A stretch of DNA of 24,010 nucleotides from an uncultured Oscillospiraceae bacterium (GCA_934661135.1 CAKUJA010000027.1:1-24010), one strand, 5' to 3'. Shown: positions 15,514-23,181, numbered from the stretch's first letter. The notes: generated by a model not told the origin, from the letters alone. A program made the numbers and translations.

Positions 15514-15610
15514 TTGGCTCGAATTTTGCGAAGAACCGGGGAATTGGATGTTGAGAATTTGGGAGAATATACGATTAGCTTCAGTATAGCAAAAATGGGG
15601 ACAGAACGCA

Positions 15611-15642
15611 AGGAAAAGCAGACGGTCATTACGACCGTCTGC
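15611..15642 (-). terminator. Terminator of ireB
   Basis: On the minus strand GCAGACGGTC and GACCGTCTGC (plus-strand arms 15618-15627 and 15633-15642) form a perfect 10-bp stem, followed by TTTTCCTT. It begins about 20 bp after the ireB stop codon. Confidence 0.85.
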
Positions 15643-15662
15643 CATGGCGATACAATCAGAGG

Positions 15663-15908
15663 TTAGTCGAACAGGTAGTGACGCACAAGCTCCTGAAGCA
15701 GCTCGTCTCGGTCGAGCTTGCAGATCAGGCTTCGCGCGTTGTTGTAATTCGTGATATAGGTTGGATCTTCGGACAGCAGATAACCCACGATCTGATTGAT
15801 CGGGTTGTAGCCTTTTTCACTCAACGCGCCATAGACCGCGGTGAGGATCGCTTTCATTTCTTCTGTCGTGTCATCAGGAACTACAAATTTGATCGTATTG
15901 TCATCCAT
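15663..15908 (-). CDS. ireB: IreB family regulatory phosphoprotein (UPF0297)
   Basis: This 81-residue cytoplasmic protein matches the IreB/YrzL (UPF0297) family end to end. The core NPINQIVGYLLSEDPTYI and the C-terminal DELLQELVRHYL are diagnostic. In Enterococcus, IreB is phosphorylated on N-terminal threonines by the PASTA kinase IreK and restrains intrinsic cephalosporin resistance; Thr5 lies in the equivalent region here. AAAGGAGG precedes the ATG at 15908. In many Firmicutes the gene sits with ruvX and a DUF1292 gene behind alaS; here it stands alone, between its own promoter and terminator. Confidence 0.95.
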   Translation of the reverse strand: MDDNTIKFVVPDDTTEEMKAILTAVYGALSEKGYNPINQIVGYLLSEDPTYITNYNNARSLICKLDRDELLQELVRHYLFD

Positions 15909-15941
15909 GCTGTGCAGCCTCCTTTGCTGTTTCCTGTCATC

Positions 15942-15970
15942 ATCATACTATACTTGACGGATAATGTAAA
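15942..15970 (-). promoter_or_regulatory. Sigma-A promoter of ireB
   Basis: On the minus strand TTTACA (15965-15970), a 17-base spacer and TATGAT (15942-15947). It lies between the end of pheT and ireB, so ireB need not depend on the pheST transcript. No hairpin terminator is apparent after pheT. Confidence 0.75.
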
Positions 15971-16040
15971 CAGGTTGAATATTTCATTTGTGTTACAGAT
16001 TTCAGCTTGGCACAGTATATGGTGGTTTTGACGGGGATAT

Positions 16041-18425
16041 TCAGCGAAGTGTGACGCCGAACTGCGCTTTGAGCGCATCGAGGACGCGGTTGACCGCGTT
16101 GACGGAGTCTTCATCGGTCAGGGTGCGGTCATCGGCGCGGAGTTCGAGCGAGAATGCGACGCTCTTTTTGCCCGAGGCGATGCCGGGGCCGCGGTAGATG
16201 TCGAACAGGTCGATCTGTCGCAGCAGCTTCCCGCCGGCGGCGCGGATGCAGTCCTCGAGTTCGCCGATGGTGAGCGCTTCGTCGCAGACGAGGGCGAGGT
16301 CGCGCGTGACAGCCGGGAATTTCGGCAGGCTGTGGAACACGCGCTCCGGCTCGAGAGCGGATTCAAGCGCCGTAAAGTCCAGCTCGGCGACATAGACGTC
16401 GGCGCCGATGCCATAATTTTCGGCGATCAGCGGGTGAATCTGGCCGAGGACGCCCATGACCTTGCCGTCGATGACGATGTCGGCGCAGCGGCCGGGATGA
16501 TAGCTCGGGTTCTGCTGATTGGCGACGAAGGCGGCGGGTTTGACGTTGAGCTGGTCAAGCAGCGCAACAATTTCGCCCTTCATGGAGAAGAAGTCCTCGT
16601 GTTCGCCATAGGTGCCGAAAATCAGTCGATTGGGTTCGTCGGGAAGGGTCTGGCCGTCGACCGGGAGATAGATCTTGCCGAGCTCATAGAGCTTGACGCC
16701 CTTGTTTTTCAGGGCGTAGTTGCGGGCAAGAATGTCGAGCATACTCGGCAGGATGACGGTGCGCATGATGGAGCGATCCTCGCCCAGCGGGTTGATGAGC
16801 TTGACGGTTTTGCGCAGGGGAGAGTCTGCCGGGATGCGGACGGCGTCGAACGTGGACGGCGAGACGAAGGAATAGGTGATGATCTCGCTGTAACCCATCG
16901 CGCGCGCGGCAGCGCCGGCGGCATTTTCGAGCTTCTGCGTGTCCGAATAACCGCCCATCGTGGTGGCACCGCGCATGAGCGTAGTGGCGATGTTGTTGTA
17001 GCCATAGTAACGGGCAACTTCCTCCGCAAGGTCGGCCATGCAGCGGAGGTCGGGTCGCCAGGAGGGAACCTGCACCATGCCGTCTGCAACCGGGACTTCC
17101 TCACGGCGGAGATACTCGATCATATCGGACTCCGGGATGTCGGTGCCGAGCAGGGCGTTGATTTTGGCAGGCTCCAGCGGGAGCGTGACAGGTTCGGGGA
17201 TATAGTTGAGAATGTCGATCATGCCGTCGACGACTTCACCGGCGCCGAGCAGCTCGACGAGCTCGCAGGCGCGGTTGACGGCCGGGACGGTGAGCATCGG
17301 ATCGATGTCTTTTTCAAACTTGGCAGATGCGTCGGTGCGCATTCCGAGCGCAAGCGCGGTTTTGCGGATGGATGCGCCGAGGAAGTTGGCGGACTCGAAC
17401 ACAACGTCGACGGTATCGGAGACAATTTCGCTGTTCTCGCCGCCCATGATGCCGGCGAGTCCGACCGGCTTTGTCTCGTCGGCGATGACGAGCATATCCG
17501 GCTGGAGCTGGCGGACATTGCCGTCGAGCGTGGTGAGCGTCTTGTCCTCGCCCGCGCGACGGACGATGATTTTGCCGCCCTTGACGTAGCGGTAGTCGAA
17601 TGCGTGCATCGGCTGGCCGTATTCGACCATGACGTAGTTCGTAATATCGACGATGTTGTTGATCGGGCGGATGCCGGCAGAGCGAAGGCGCTGGCGCATC
17701 CACTTGGGCGAGGGCGCAATTTTAACGTTGCGCACCATGCGCGCGGTGTAGCGCAGGCAGAGATCGTCGGCCGGAACCTCGACGTCGAGCAGCTCGGGCA
17801 GGACGCCCTCGGCACCGCCCTTGACAACCGGGTCATGGTGGCGCATGGGGACGTTGAACGCTGCGGCGGTCTCGCGGGCAAGGCCGAGCAGGGAATAGCA
17901 GTCGGGGCGGTTGTTGGTGATCTCAAACTCAACGATAGAATCATCCGTACCCATGACACGGTTGATGTCCTCGCCGACGGTGCAGTCTTCGTTGTTCAGA
18001 ATCCAGATGCCGTCCTCGTAGGCATCGGGGACATCGTTCTGCGTCAGGCCAAGCTCCTTGAACGAGCAGAGCATTCCGCAGGACTCCACGCCGCGCAGCT
18101 TGCCCTTCGTGATGTGGACGCTGCCGGGCAGATAGGAGTTGTGCTGCGCGACCGGGACAAGGTCGCCCTCGGAGACGTTCTGCGCGCCGGTGACGATCTG
18201 AACCGGCTGGTCGGCGCCGACATCAATCTGGCAGACCCACATATGGTCGGAATTTTCATGGCGGGTCATGGAGAGCACCTTGCCGACGACGACATTCTTG
18301 ATCTCTGCGTCCATGCGGGTGGTGGTCTCGACCTTTTGACCGGCGATGGTCATAATTTCATCGTATTCGCGGTCAGTTGCCTCAATATCTACAAATTCTT
18401 TGAGCCAGTTTCTCGAAATATTCAT
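16041..18425 (-). CDS. pheT: Phenylalanyl-tRNA synthetase beta subunit
   Basis: PheT forms the alpha2-beta2 enzyme with PheS, binds tRNA-Phe and edits misacylated Tyr-tRNA. The 794-residue product has the usual length and domain order. An N-terminal tRNA-binding OB fold (about 40-150, VGKVLSMTRHENSDHMWVCQ) comes first. The B3/B4 editing domain follows (about 210-380, with INNIVDITNYVMVEYGQPMH and VGLAGIMGGENSEI). Then come the B5 domain, the class II-like core and a C-terminal FDX-ACB domain (from about 700, KFPAVTRDLALVCDE). AAGGAGGG stands before the ATG in the 13-bp gap after pheS. It is transcribed with pheS from the T-box-controlled promoter. Confidence 0.97.
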   Translation of the reverse strand: MNISRNWLKEFVDIEATDREYDEIMTIAGQKVETTTRMDAEIKNVVVGKVLSMTRHENSDHMWVCQIDVGADQPVQIVTGAQNVSEGDLVPVAQHNSYLPGSVHITKGKLRGVESCGMLCSFKELGLTQNDVPDAYEDGIWILNNEDCTVGEDINRVMGTDDSIVEFEITNNRPDCYSLLGLARETAAAFNVPMRHHDPVVKGGAEGVLPELLDVEVPADDLCLRYTARMVRNVKIAPSPKWMRQRLRSAGIRPINNIVDITNYVMVEYGQPMHAFDYRYVKGGKIIVRRAGEDKTLTTLDGNVRQLQPDMLVIADETKPVGLAGIMGGENSEIVSDTVDVVFESANFLGASIRKTALALGMRTDASAKFEKDIDPMLTVPAVNRACELVELLGAGEVVDGMIDILNYIPEPVTLPLEPAKINALLGTDIPESDMIEYLRREEVPVADGMVQVPSWRPDLRCMADLAEEVARYYGYNNIATTLMRGATTMGGYSDTQKLENAAGAAARAMGYSEIITYSFVSPSTFDAVRIPADSPLRKTVKLINPLGEDRSIMRTVILPSMLDILARNYALKNKGVKLYELGKIYLPVDGQTLPDEPNRLIFGTYGEHEDFFSMKGEIVALLDQLNVKPAAFVANQQNPSYHPGRCADIVIDGKVMGVLGQIHPLIAENYGIGADVYVAELDFTALESALEPERVFHSLPKFPAVTRDLALVCDEALTIGELEDCIRAAGGKLLRQIDLFDIYRGPGIASGKKSVAFSLELRADDRTLTDEDSVNAVNRVLDALKAQFGVTLR

Positions 18426-18438
18426 CGTTCAACCCTCC

Positions 18439-19467
18439 TTAAAACTGCGACAGGAAGCGGATGTCGTTTTCAAAGATCATGCGCAGGTCGCTGATCTTGT
18501 AGCGGCGCATGGCCATGCGCTCAAGGCCGATGCCGAACGCGAAGCCAGAGTAGATCTCGGGGTCGATACCGCAGTTTTCGAGCACCTTCGGGTGCACCAT
18601 ACCGGCGCCCAGCAGCTCGATCCAGCCCTCGCCCTTGCAGGTGGGGCAGCCGGCGCCGCGGCACTTGAAGCACTGCACGTCGACCTCGCAGCTCGGCTCG
18701 GTGAACGGGAAGTGGTGCGGGCGAAAGCGGATGACGGAGTCTGCGCCGTACATGGCCTTGATGAGCGTTTCGAGCGTCCCCTTGAGATCGGCCATCGTGA
18801 TGCCCTTGTCGACGACAAGACCTTCAATCTGGTGGAACATCGGGGAGTGCGTCGCGTCGACCTCGTCCTTGCGGTAGACGCGGCCGGGCGCCAGCACACG
18901 GATGGGCGGCTGCTTGATCTCGTCCATCGCGCGGATCTGCATCGGACTGGTCTGCGTGCGGAGCAGGACGGACTCGTCCTCCGTGATATAGAACGTATCA
19001 CTGCGGTCGCGGGAGGGGTGGTTTTCCGCGATGTTCAGGCGGGTGAAGTTATAGTCGGCCAGCTCAACCTCGGGGCCGTCGAGAATCTTGAAACCCATGG
19101 AGATGAAGATGTCCTTTGCTTCATCGAGCGCCTTGTTCATCGGATGGCGGTGACCAAGCTCGACCGGCTTGCCGGGAATGGTGACGTCGATCGCTTCGGC
19201 GTCCAGCCGGGCGTCCAGCGCCTTGACCTTGAGGGCGGCCTTGGTCTCCTCGAGCTTTTCTTCAATGGCGGCGCGGACATTGTTCGCGGCCTGCCCCATG
19301 ACCGGGCGCTCCTCTGCGGACAGCTTGCCCATCATCTTGAGCACGGCAGTCAGTTCGCCCTTTTTGCCGAGGAAGCGGACGCGCAGCGCATCCAGCTCGG
19401 CAGAATCCTTGGCTTCGGTCAGCGCGGCAAGCGCTTCGGAACGGATTTTTTCCAGTTGTTCTTTCAT
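18439..19467 (-). CDS. pheS: Phenylalanyl-tRNA synthetase alpha subunit
   Basis: PheS is the catalytic class II subunit that activates phenylalanine and charges tRNA-Phe. The 342-residue protein has an N-terminal coiled coil (about 1-90), motif 1 around HPMNKALDE (109-117), motif 2 FRPHHFPFTEPSCEVD (248-263) and motif 3 GFAFGIGLERMAMRRY (308-323). A C-x2-C-x4-C-x2-C insertion (Cys266, 269, 274, 277) suggests a zinc knuckle, as in many Firmicute PheS proteins. I start at the ATG at 19467 behind AAGGAG, with a rather long 11-base spacing. The frame stays open upstream into the T-box leader, but that stretch is regulatory RNA. Confidence 0.97.
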   Translation of the reverse strand: MKEQLEKIRSEALAALTEAKDSAELDALRVRFLGKKGELTAVLKMMGKLSAEERPVMGQAANNVRAAIEEKLEETKAALKVKALDARLDAEAIDVTIPGKPVELGHRHPMNKALDEAKDIFISMGFKILDGPEVELADYNFTRLNIAENHPSRDRSDTFYITEDESVLLRTQTSPMQIRAMDEIKQPPIRVLAPGRVYRKDEVDATHSPMFHQIEGLVVDKGITMADLKGTLETLIKAMYGADSVIRFRPHHFPFTEPSCEVDVQCFKCRGAGCPTCKGEGWIELLGAGMVHPKVLENCGIDPEIYSGFAFGIGLERMAMRRYKISDLRMIFENDIRFLSQF

Positions 19468-19522
19468 ACGACGAAACTCTCCTTTTCGTAATTTACAAGC
19501 AAATCGGCGCTGCAATGGCAAA

Positions 19523-19794
19523 AGAAAAAGCCTTTCCTCCCACAAAAGGGGACGAAAGACCTGCTTCCGCGGTACCACCCGCAATTCGCCACACGGCGCT
19601 CTTAAACGGGTAACGGCGTGACCCGGCGCACTCTACTGGAGAAGTTCAAGTGCGCAGCTCCCGGGTGAAGGCCGGCACAGTCCTGCCGCGGACAGCTCTC
19701 AGCGCCCTGTCCTCTCTGAAGCGGCTTTGCGGAATGCGGACAACCCGATCGTTGCATTTGACAGTATCCCATGCCGGAAATACCGGCGGTTTCT
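19523..19794 (-). promoter_or_regulatory. T-box riboswitch controlling pheST
   Basis: T-box leaders sense uncharged tRNA and switch between terminator and antiterminator. On the minus strand the T-box sequence TTGCGGGTGGTACCGCGG (plus-strand positions 19567-19584) is unmistakable. After it comes a terminator in which GTCTTTCGTCCC pairs with GGGAGGAAAGGC before TTTTTC (19523-19562). Upstream is a stem I region with the AGAGAG and GCTGAGAGC elements. The probable specifier codon is TTC (Phe), within GAACTTCTCC, at plus-strand positions 19641-19643. That agrees with the genes controlled. The 5' boundary is taken from the promoter at 19801-19829 and is approximate. Confidence 0.93.
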
Positions 19795-19800
19795 TGAGAC

Positions 19801-19829
19801 ATTCTAGCATATTGCGGTTTGTTTCGCAA
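19801..19829 (-). promoter_or_regulatory. Sigma-A promoter of the pheST T-box leader
   Basis: On the minus strand TTGCGA (19824-19829), a 17-base spacer and TAGAAT (19801-19806). Transcription would start near 19794, about 330 nt before the pheS ATG, which leaves room for a full T-box leader. Confidence 0.75.
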
Positions 19830-19882
19830 GAGGAATTTCTTTTTCATGTATTTTTTGCGGCGTATGGTATTTGGGAAATCTT

Positions 19883-19914
19883 TGTAGGGGCGGACAGAGT
19901 CGTCCGCCCCTACA
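19883..19914. repeat. GTAGGGGCGG-type intergenic palindrome
   Basis: TGTAGGGGCGGAC (19883-19895) pairs perfectly with GTCCGCCCCTACA (19902-19914) around a 6-base loop. I recall palindromes of this wording (GTAGGGGCGG ... CCGCCCCTAC) as abundant dispersed intergenic elements in gut clostridia. It lies between the divergent pheST and nnrD promoters and lacks a T tail, so it is not an ordinary terminator. The rest of 19830-19993 shows nothing I can name. Confidence 0.7.
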
Positions 19915-19993
19915 TGGTGTAGTGTAAAATCGAAGGTTATACCGTCCTTTAATATAAGGGGAGCCTTTGGCCGCTGCGACGGAGAAGGGGGGT

Positions 19994-20022
19994 TTGACTG
20001 CTGCGGAGAAATGGCATATAAT
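19994..20022 (+). promoter_or_regulatory. Sigma-A promoter of the nnrD-alr-mazF operon
   Basis: TTGACT (19994-19999), a 17-base spacer and a perfect TATAAT (20017-20022). It is 30 bp before the first start codon. No other strong promoter is visible before alr, so the four genes probably share this one. Confidence 0.85.
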
Positions 20023-20051
20023 AGACACAAATCCTGGGATCGGAGGAGCGC

Positions 20052-20939
20052 ATGATGGCAAAAGCCGCTTGGATTGCGAAGCAGACGGACGTCCGCCTTG
20101 TGCGGGAGCTGTTTCCGGTGCGAAAACGCGACACACATAAGGGCGATTACGGCAAGGTGCTGCTGCTTTGCGGCTCGGAGGGACTGAGCGGCGCGGCAAG
20201 GCTTGCGGCAAGGGCTGCGCTGCGGTGCGGCTCCGGTCTGGTCTATCTCGGGGTGCCGCGGCAAATCTACGGCATTGCTGCGGCAAACGCCGGGAGCGAA
20301 ATCGTGTTCCCGCTGCCCTGCGACGCGGAGGGACGGCTGAGCCTTGCGGCGCTTGCGCCGATCTGTGCGCGAATGGAGCAGATGGACGCGGTGCTGCTCG
20401 GATGCGGCCTTGGACGGTCGGACGAGGTGACGGCGCTCTGCCAGGCGATTATCCAGCGCTGCCACGTGCCGCTGGTATTGGACGCGGACGGCATAAACGC
20501 GATGGCCGGGCATATGGATGTACTGCGCGGAAGCGCCTGCCCGATGGTACTGACGCCGCACGGCGGAGAATTCCTTCGGCTCGGCGGCGACCCGCTGAAC
20601 GCCGACCCTGTGGCGGAGGCGATGCGCATTGCGCAGGAGAGCGGCTGCATCGTGTTGCTCAAGGGATGGCGCACGATTGCAACCGACGGACTGGCCGTCT
20701 ACCGCAACACAACCGGAAATCCCGGTCTCGCGACCGGCGGGAGCGGCGATGTGCTGGCGGGGATGATTGTCTCGCTGCTGGGGCAGCACGTGATGCCGCT
20801 GGAGGCGGCGGCGGGCGCGGCCTGGCTGCACGGCGCGGCGGCGGATCTCGCGGCGAAGCACGTCGGCGAATACAGCCTGCTGCCGGAGGATGTTTTGGAC
20901 GCGCTGCCGCGACTTTTGAAGCACATTGGAGGGGTATGA
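20052..20939 (+). CDS. nnrD: ADP-dependent (S)-NAD(P)H-hydrate dehydratase
   Basis: NnrD repairs NAD(P)H damaged by hydration, converting the S-hydrate back to NAD(P)H at the expense of ADP. The 295-residue protein is a ribokinase-like fold (YjeF C-terminal domain). It carries HKGDYGKVLLLCGSEGLSGA near the start, the substrate block VLTPHGGEFLRL and the nucleotide-binding GNPGLATGGSGDVLAGM with catalytic Asp233. It is the stand-alone form, without the NnrE epimerase domain that is often fused in front. GGAGG (20042-20046) fits either of two adjacent ATG codons (20052 or 20055). It heads an operon, and the lipoprotein gene begins at the next base after its stop. Confidence 0.93.
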   Translation: MMAKAAWIAKQTDVRLVRELFPVRKRDTHKGDYGKVLLLCGSEGLSGAARLAARAALRCGSGLVYLGVPRQIYGIAAANAGSEIVFPLPCDAEGRLSLAALAPICARMEQMDAVLLGCGLGRSDEVTALCQAIIQRCHVPLVLDADGINAMAGHMDVLRGSACPMVLTPHGGEFLRLGGDPLNADPVAEAMRIAQESGCIVLLKGWRTIATDGLAVYRNTTGNPGLATGGSGDVLAGMIVSLLGQHVMPLEAAAGAAWLHGAAADLAAKHVGEYSLLPEDVLDALPRLLKHIGGV

Positions 20940-21509
20940 TTGCGGCGAGGAATTGCCGTACTGACGACACTGCTGGCGCTGCTGCTTTTGGCCGGATGCG
21001 GGAAGGAGGAAGCGCAGACACAGCAGGCAATTGACTTTCGGACGGAGCTGCTGTCGGCGGGCGGATGCGCGTTTGACGCGGACGTCCGCGTGGACTATGG
21101 ACAGACGATTGCGGAATTTTCCATGCACTGCGCGGCGTCGACCGCGGACGGTGTGGATATGACGGTCACGGCGCCGGAGACGCTCGCCGGAATCGGCGCG
21201 CACGTCGACGGAAGCGGTGCAAAGATCGTCTACGACGGCGCGGAGATCGGCTTTTCGGCCATGGCGGGTGGGAAGCTCGCGCCGATGGCGCTGCCGTGGC
21301 TGCTGACGGACTGCTGGTCGGAGGGGTATATCGCCTACTCCGGGATGGAGGATGGGGCGCTGCGTGTGACGTATCTGCACGGGTACGGCGCGCAGGAGCT
21401 TCAGGCGGACGTCTGGTTTACGGACGGGACACCGGTGCGGGCGGAGATCTGCTGCGACGGGCAGCGGGTCGTCACCGCCGAACTATCAAATTTTACTTTC
21501 GAGGCGTAG
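20940..21509 (+). CDS. Small lipoprotein at the position of YdcC
   Basis: The 189-residue product has a lipoprotein signal peptide: Arg-Arg, a Leu-rich core and the lipobox LLAGC, so it should be anchored on the outer face of the membrane. The rest is soluble and beta-rich, consistent with but not proof of a LolA-like fold. The start is a TTG at 20940, immediately after the nnrD stop and behind GGAGGGG; no ATG in this frame could supply the signal peptide. In B. subtilis the lipoprotein gene ydcC lies just before alrA, so this may be its positional counterpart, though about half the length. It ends in TAG one base before alr. The function is unknown. Confidence 0.8.
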   Translation: MRRGIAVLTTLLALLLLAGCGKEEAQTQQAIDFRTELLSAGGCAFDADVRVDYGQTIAEFSMHCAASTADGVDMTVTAPETLAGIGAHVDGSGAKIVYDGAEIGFSAMAGGKLAPMALPWLLTDCWSEGYIAYSGMEDGALRVTYLHGYGAQELQADVWFTDGTPVRAEICCDGQRVVTAELSNFTFEA

Positions 21510-21510
21510 C

Positions 21511-22689
21511 ATGAAAACACTCAAACGAACCTGGGCAGATGTATCGATGGATCATCTGGAGCATAACTACAACGCAATTCTGGCGCACGTGCCGCATGGA
21601 TGCCGGTTCCTCGGCGTGATGAAGGCCGACGCCTACGGACACGGCGCGGTGCCGGTCAGCCACGCGCTGGCCGACCTCGGGGCGGCGTATCTGGCGGTCT
21701 CCAATCTGGAGGAGGCGATTCAGATCCGCCGCGCGGGAATCCGCACGCCGATTTTGATTCTCGGCTACACGCCGGTAGAATACGCCGACAGCATGGTGTT
21801 TATGGACATCACGCAGGAGGTGCATTCGCTGGAATATGCCAAGGCGCTCGAGCAGGCGCTCAGCGGGACGAACTACATTTTGAACGTGCACCTGAAGCTC
21901 GACACCGGCATGACGCGGATCGGCTTTTTTGCCTATGACGCGCCGGAGACGATGGAGGAGCTGACGGCGGTCTGCCGGATGCGGCATCTGCACGTGGAGG
22001 GGGCGTTCACGCATTTCAGCGTGGCGGACTCGGCCGCGGCGGAGGACATTGCGTATACGCGCAGGCAGTATGCGCGGTTCACGGCGATGCTGGACGGACT
22101 GCGCGCGGCGGGATTTCCGATGGAGCTGCGGCACTGCTGCTCGTCCGGGGCGACGATTCTCTACCCGGAGTTTGCACTGGACATGGTGCGGCCGGGAATT
22201 GCGACGTATGGACTGGCGCCGTCGCAAGACGCGGCGGGAATCTTGGATTTGAAGCCGATGATGTCGCTGCACACGATTGTGGCGCAGATTCGTGAGGTGC
22301 CGGCCGGGACGGACGTAAGCTATGGGCGGACGTTTACCACGGCGAAGCCGATGCGCATGGCCGTGCTGCCGATCGGATATGCCGACGGACTGAGCCGGGC
22401 GCTGTCGGGCAAGGTGGCCTTCCGCATCCACGGCAAGGCCGCGCCGGTGGTGGGACGGATCTGCATGGATATGTGCATGGTGGACGTCAGCGGCATCCCG
22501 GAGGCGGCGGTCGGCGATACGGCGACGCTGTTTGGCTACGATGAGGATGGGACGTGCATCCCGGTGGAACGGATTGCGGACGCGCTGGGGACGATCAGCT
22601 ATGAGGTGCTCTGCTCGGTGAATAAGCGGATTCCGCGGTTTTATCTCGAGGGCGGGCGGGAATCGCAGATCTTGCAGTACATTGTCTGA
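21511..22689 (+). CDS. alr: Alanine racemase
   Basis: Alr makes D-alanine for peptidoglycan with a PLP cofactor. The 392-residue protein has the PLP-lysine motif VMKADAYGHG (Lys38) and the second catalytic base in SYGRTFTT (Tyr271). The barrel blocks VHLKLDTGMTRIGF and MVRPGIATYGL and the C-terminal GRICMDMCMVDVSG are also present. Length is normal and all key residues are there. It begins one base after the lipoprotein stop, with a modest GAGG upstream, so it is translationally coupled. In B. subtilis alrA is likewise followed by the NdoA toxin system; here mazF follows after a 123-bp spacer. Confidence 0.97.
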   Translation: MKTLKRTWADVSMDHLEHNYNAILAHVPHGCRFLGVMKADAYGHGAVPVSHALADLGAAYLAVSNLEEAIQIRRAGIRTPILILGYTPVEYADSMVFMDITQEVHSLEYAKALEQALSGTNYILNVHLKLDTGMTRIGFFAYDAPETMEELTAVCRMRHLHVEGAFTHFSVADSAAAEDIAYTRRQYARFTAMLDGLRAAGFPMELRHCCSSGATILYPEFALDMVRPGIATYGLAPSQDAAGILDLKPMMSLHTIVAQIREVPAGTDVSYGRTFTTAKPMRMAVLPIGYADGLSRALSGKVAFRIHGKAAPVVGRICMDMCMVDVSGIPEAAVGDTATLFGYDEDGTCIPVERIADALGTISYEVLCSVNKRIPRFYLEGGRESQILQYIV

Positions 22690-22719
22690 CGAACGGCATA
22701 GAATGAAATGAGAGCTTTA

Positions 22720-22801
22720 CCGGACGGTATAAATCCGGACGACGCGTGGGAGAATACCGGTAGAAGGCGGGCAGACCCGCAACTACTACTTTTCCGCGGA
22801 G
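22720..22801 (+). promoter_or_regulatory. Structured RNA candidate in the alr-mazF spacer
   Basis: The spacer folds into a long stacked hairpin. GCG and T at 22745-22747 pair at the base. GGAGAA (22749-22754) pairs with TTTTCC (22790-22795), GTAG (22760-22763) with CTAC (22783-22786), and GCGGG (22767-22771) with CCCGC (22776-22780) under a CAGA loop. An upstream stem CCGGA/TCCGG (22720-22724 and 22734-22738) competes with CGGTAT (22725-22730) pairing to ATACCG (22754-22759). The base of the long stem touches the mazF ribosome-binding site GGAG (22798-22801). I match it to no riboswitch class I know. The folding is by eye only. Confidence 0.45.
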
Positions 22802-22812
22802 TGTGAAGCGAT

Positions 22813-23178
22813 ATGGATACCAACGTGAAACGGGGCGACATCTTTTACGCCGACCTCAGTCCGGTTGTCGGCAGTGAGCAGGGCGGCACCAGACCGGTGC
22901 TGATCGTGCAGAACGACACCGGCAACAAGCATTCGCCCACGGTGATTGCCGCGGCCATCACCAGCCAGACCGGAAAGGCACGGCTGCCGACGCATATTTC
23001 GCTGGCCGGGCATGACGTGGGTCTTTACAAGGATTCGGTTGTGCTGCTGGAGCAGATCCGCACGATTGACAAGCGCCGTCTGCGTGAGCACATGGGGCAC
23101 GCGGACGAGAGCGTGATGAATCAGGTGGATTCCGCAATCGCGGTCAGCTTTGGATTGAACCCGCCGACAGGCATATAA
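22813..23178 (+). CDS. ndoA: MazF/NdoA (PemK-like) mRNA endoribonuclease toxin
   Basis: The product is a sequence-specific RNase of the MazF family, closest in wording to B. subtilis NdoA (EndoA), which cuts at UACAU. The 121-residue protein shows VKRGDIFYADLSPVVGSEQG, the catalytic-region GTRPVLIVQND, SPTVIAAAIT and LLEQIRTIDKRRL, all family-typical, and its length is normal. GGAG (22798-22801) lies 11 bases before the ATG. No antitoxin gene (ndoAI/mazE) precedes it: the space after alr is only 123 bp and holds no credible ribbon-helix-helix protein. It closes the nnrD-alr operon, and a strong terminator follows. Confidence 0.95.
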   Translation: MDTNVKRGDIFYADLSPVVGSEQGGTRPVLIVQNDTGNKHSPTVIAAAITSQTGKARLPTHISLAGHDVGLYKDSVVLLEQIRTIDKRRLREHMGHADESVMNQVDSAIAVSFGLNPPTGI

Positions 23179-23181
23179 GCG

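Larger units (their letters stand above)
15459..15517. promoter_or_regulatory. 11-bp inverted repeat flanking the 15.49-kb promoter
   Basis: CCAAATTGTAA (15459-15469) and TTACAATTTGG (15507-15517) are exact reverse complements. Each arm contains a TACAAT -10 hexamer, pointing outward on opposite strands. The midpoint is the near-palindrome GTTGTCAAC (15484-15492), which provides both -35 elements. Confidence 0.7.

Noticed and set aside
15481..15666. 61-codon plus-strand frame beginning inside the symmetrical promoter
   Set aside because: It starts within promoter elements, has no ribosome-binding site, and reads through the ireB terminator.
16332..18494. 720-codon plus-strand open frame opposite pheT
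   Set aside because: It is fully antisense to a clear pheT and composed of Asp/Val/Arg/Gly-rich sequence typical of mirror frames. Its length comes from codon bias, not selection.
19602..21380. 592-codon minus-strand frame over the T-box, nnrD and the lipoprotein gene
   Set aside because: It crosses a riboswitch and three well-supported features and is Arg/Gln/His-rich. It is a shadow frame.
22678..22682. TACAT, the NdoA cleavage site, at the end of alr as a self-cleavage switch
   Set aside because: The site is real, but another occurs earlier in alr and a 5-base motif is expected by chance; nothing links it specifically to control.
22708..22806. 32-codon open frame in the alr-mazF spacer as a possible mini-antitoxin
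   Set aside because: It has an ATG and stops just before mazF but no ribosome-binding site, and it resembles no antitoxin. The base-pairing pattern explains the sequence better. Not excluded absolutely.
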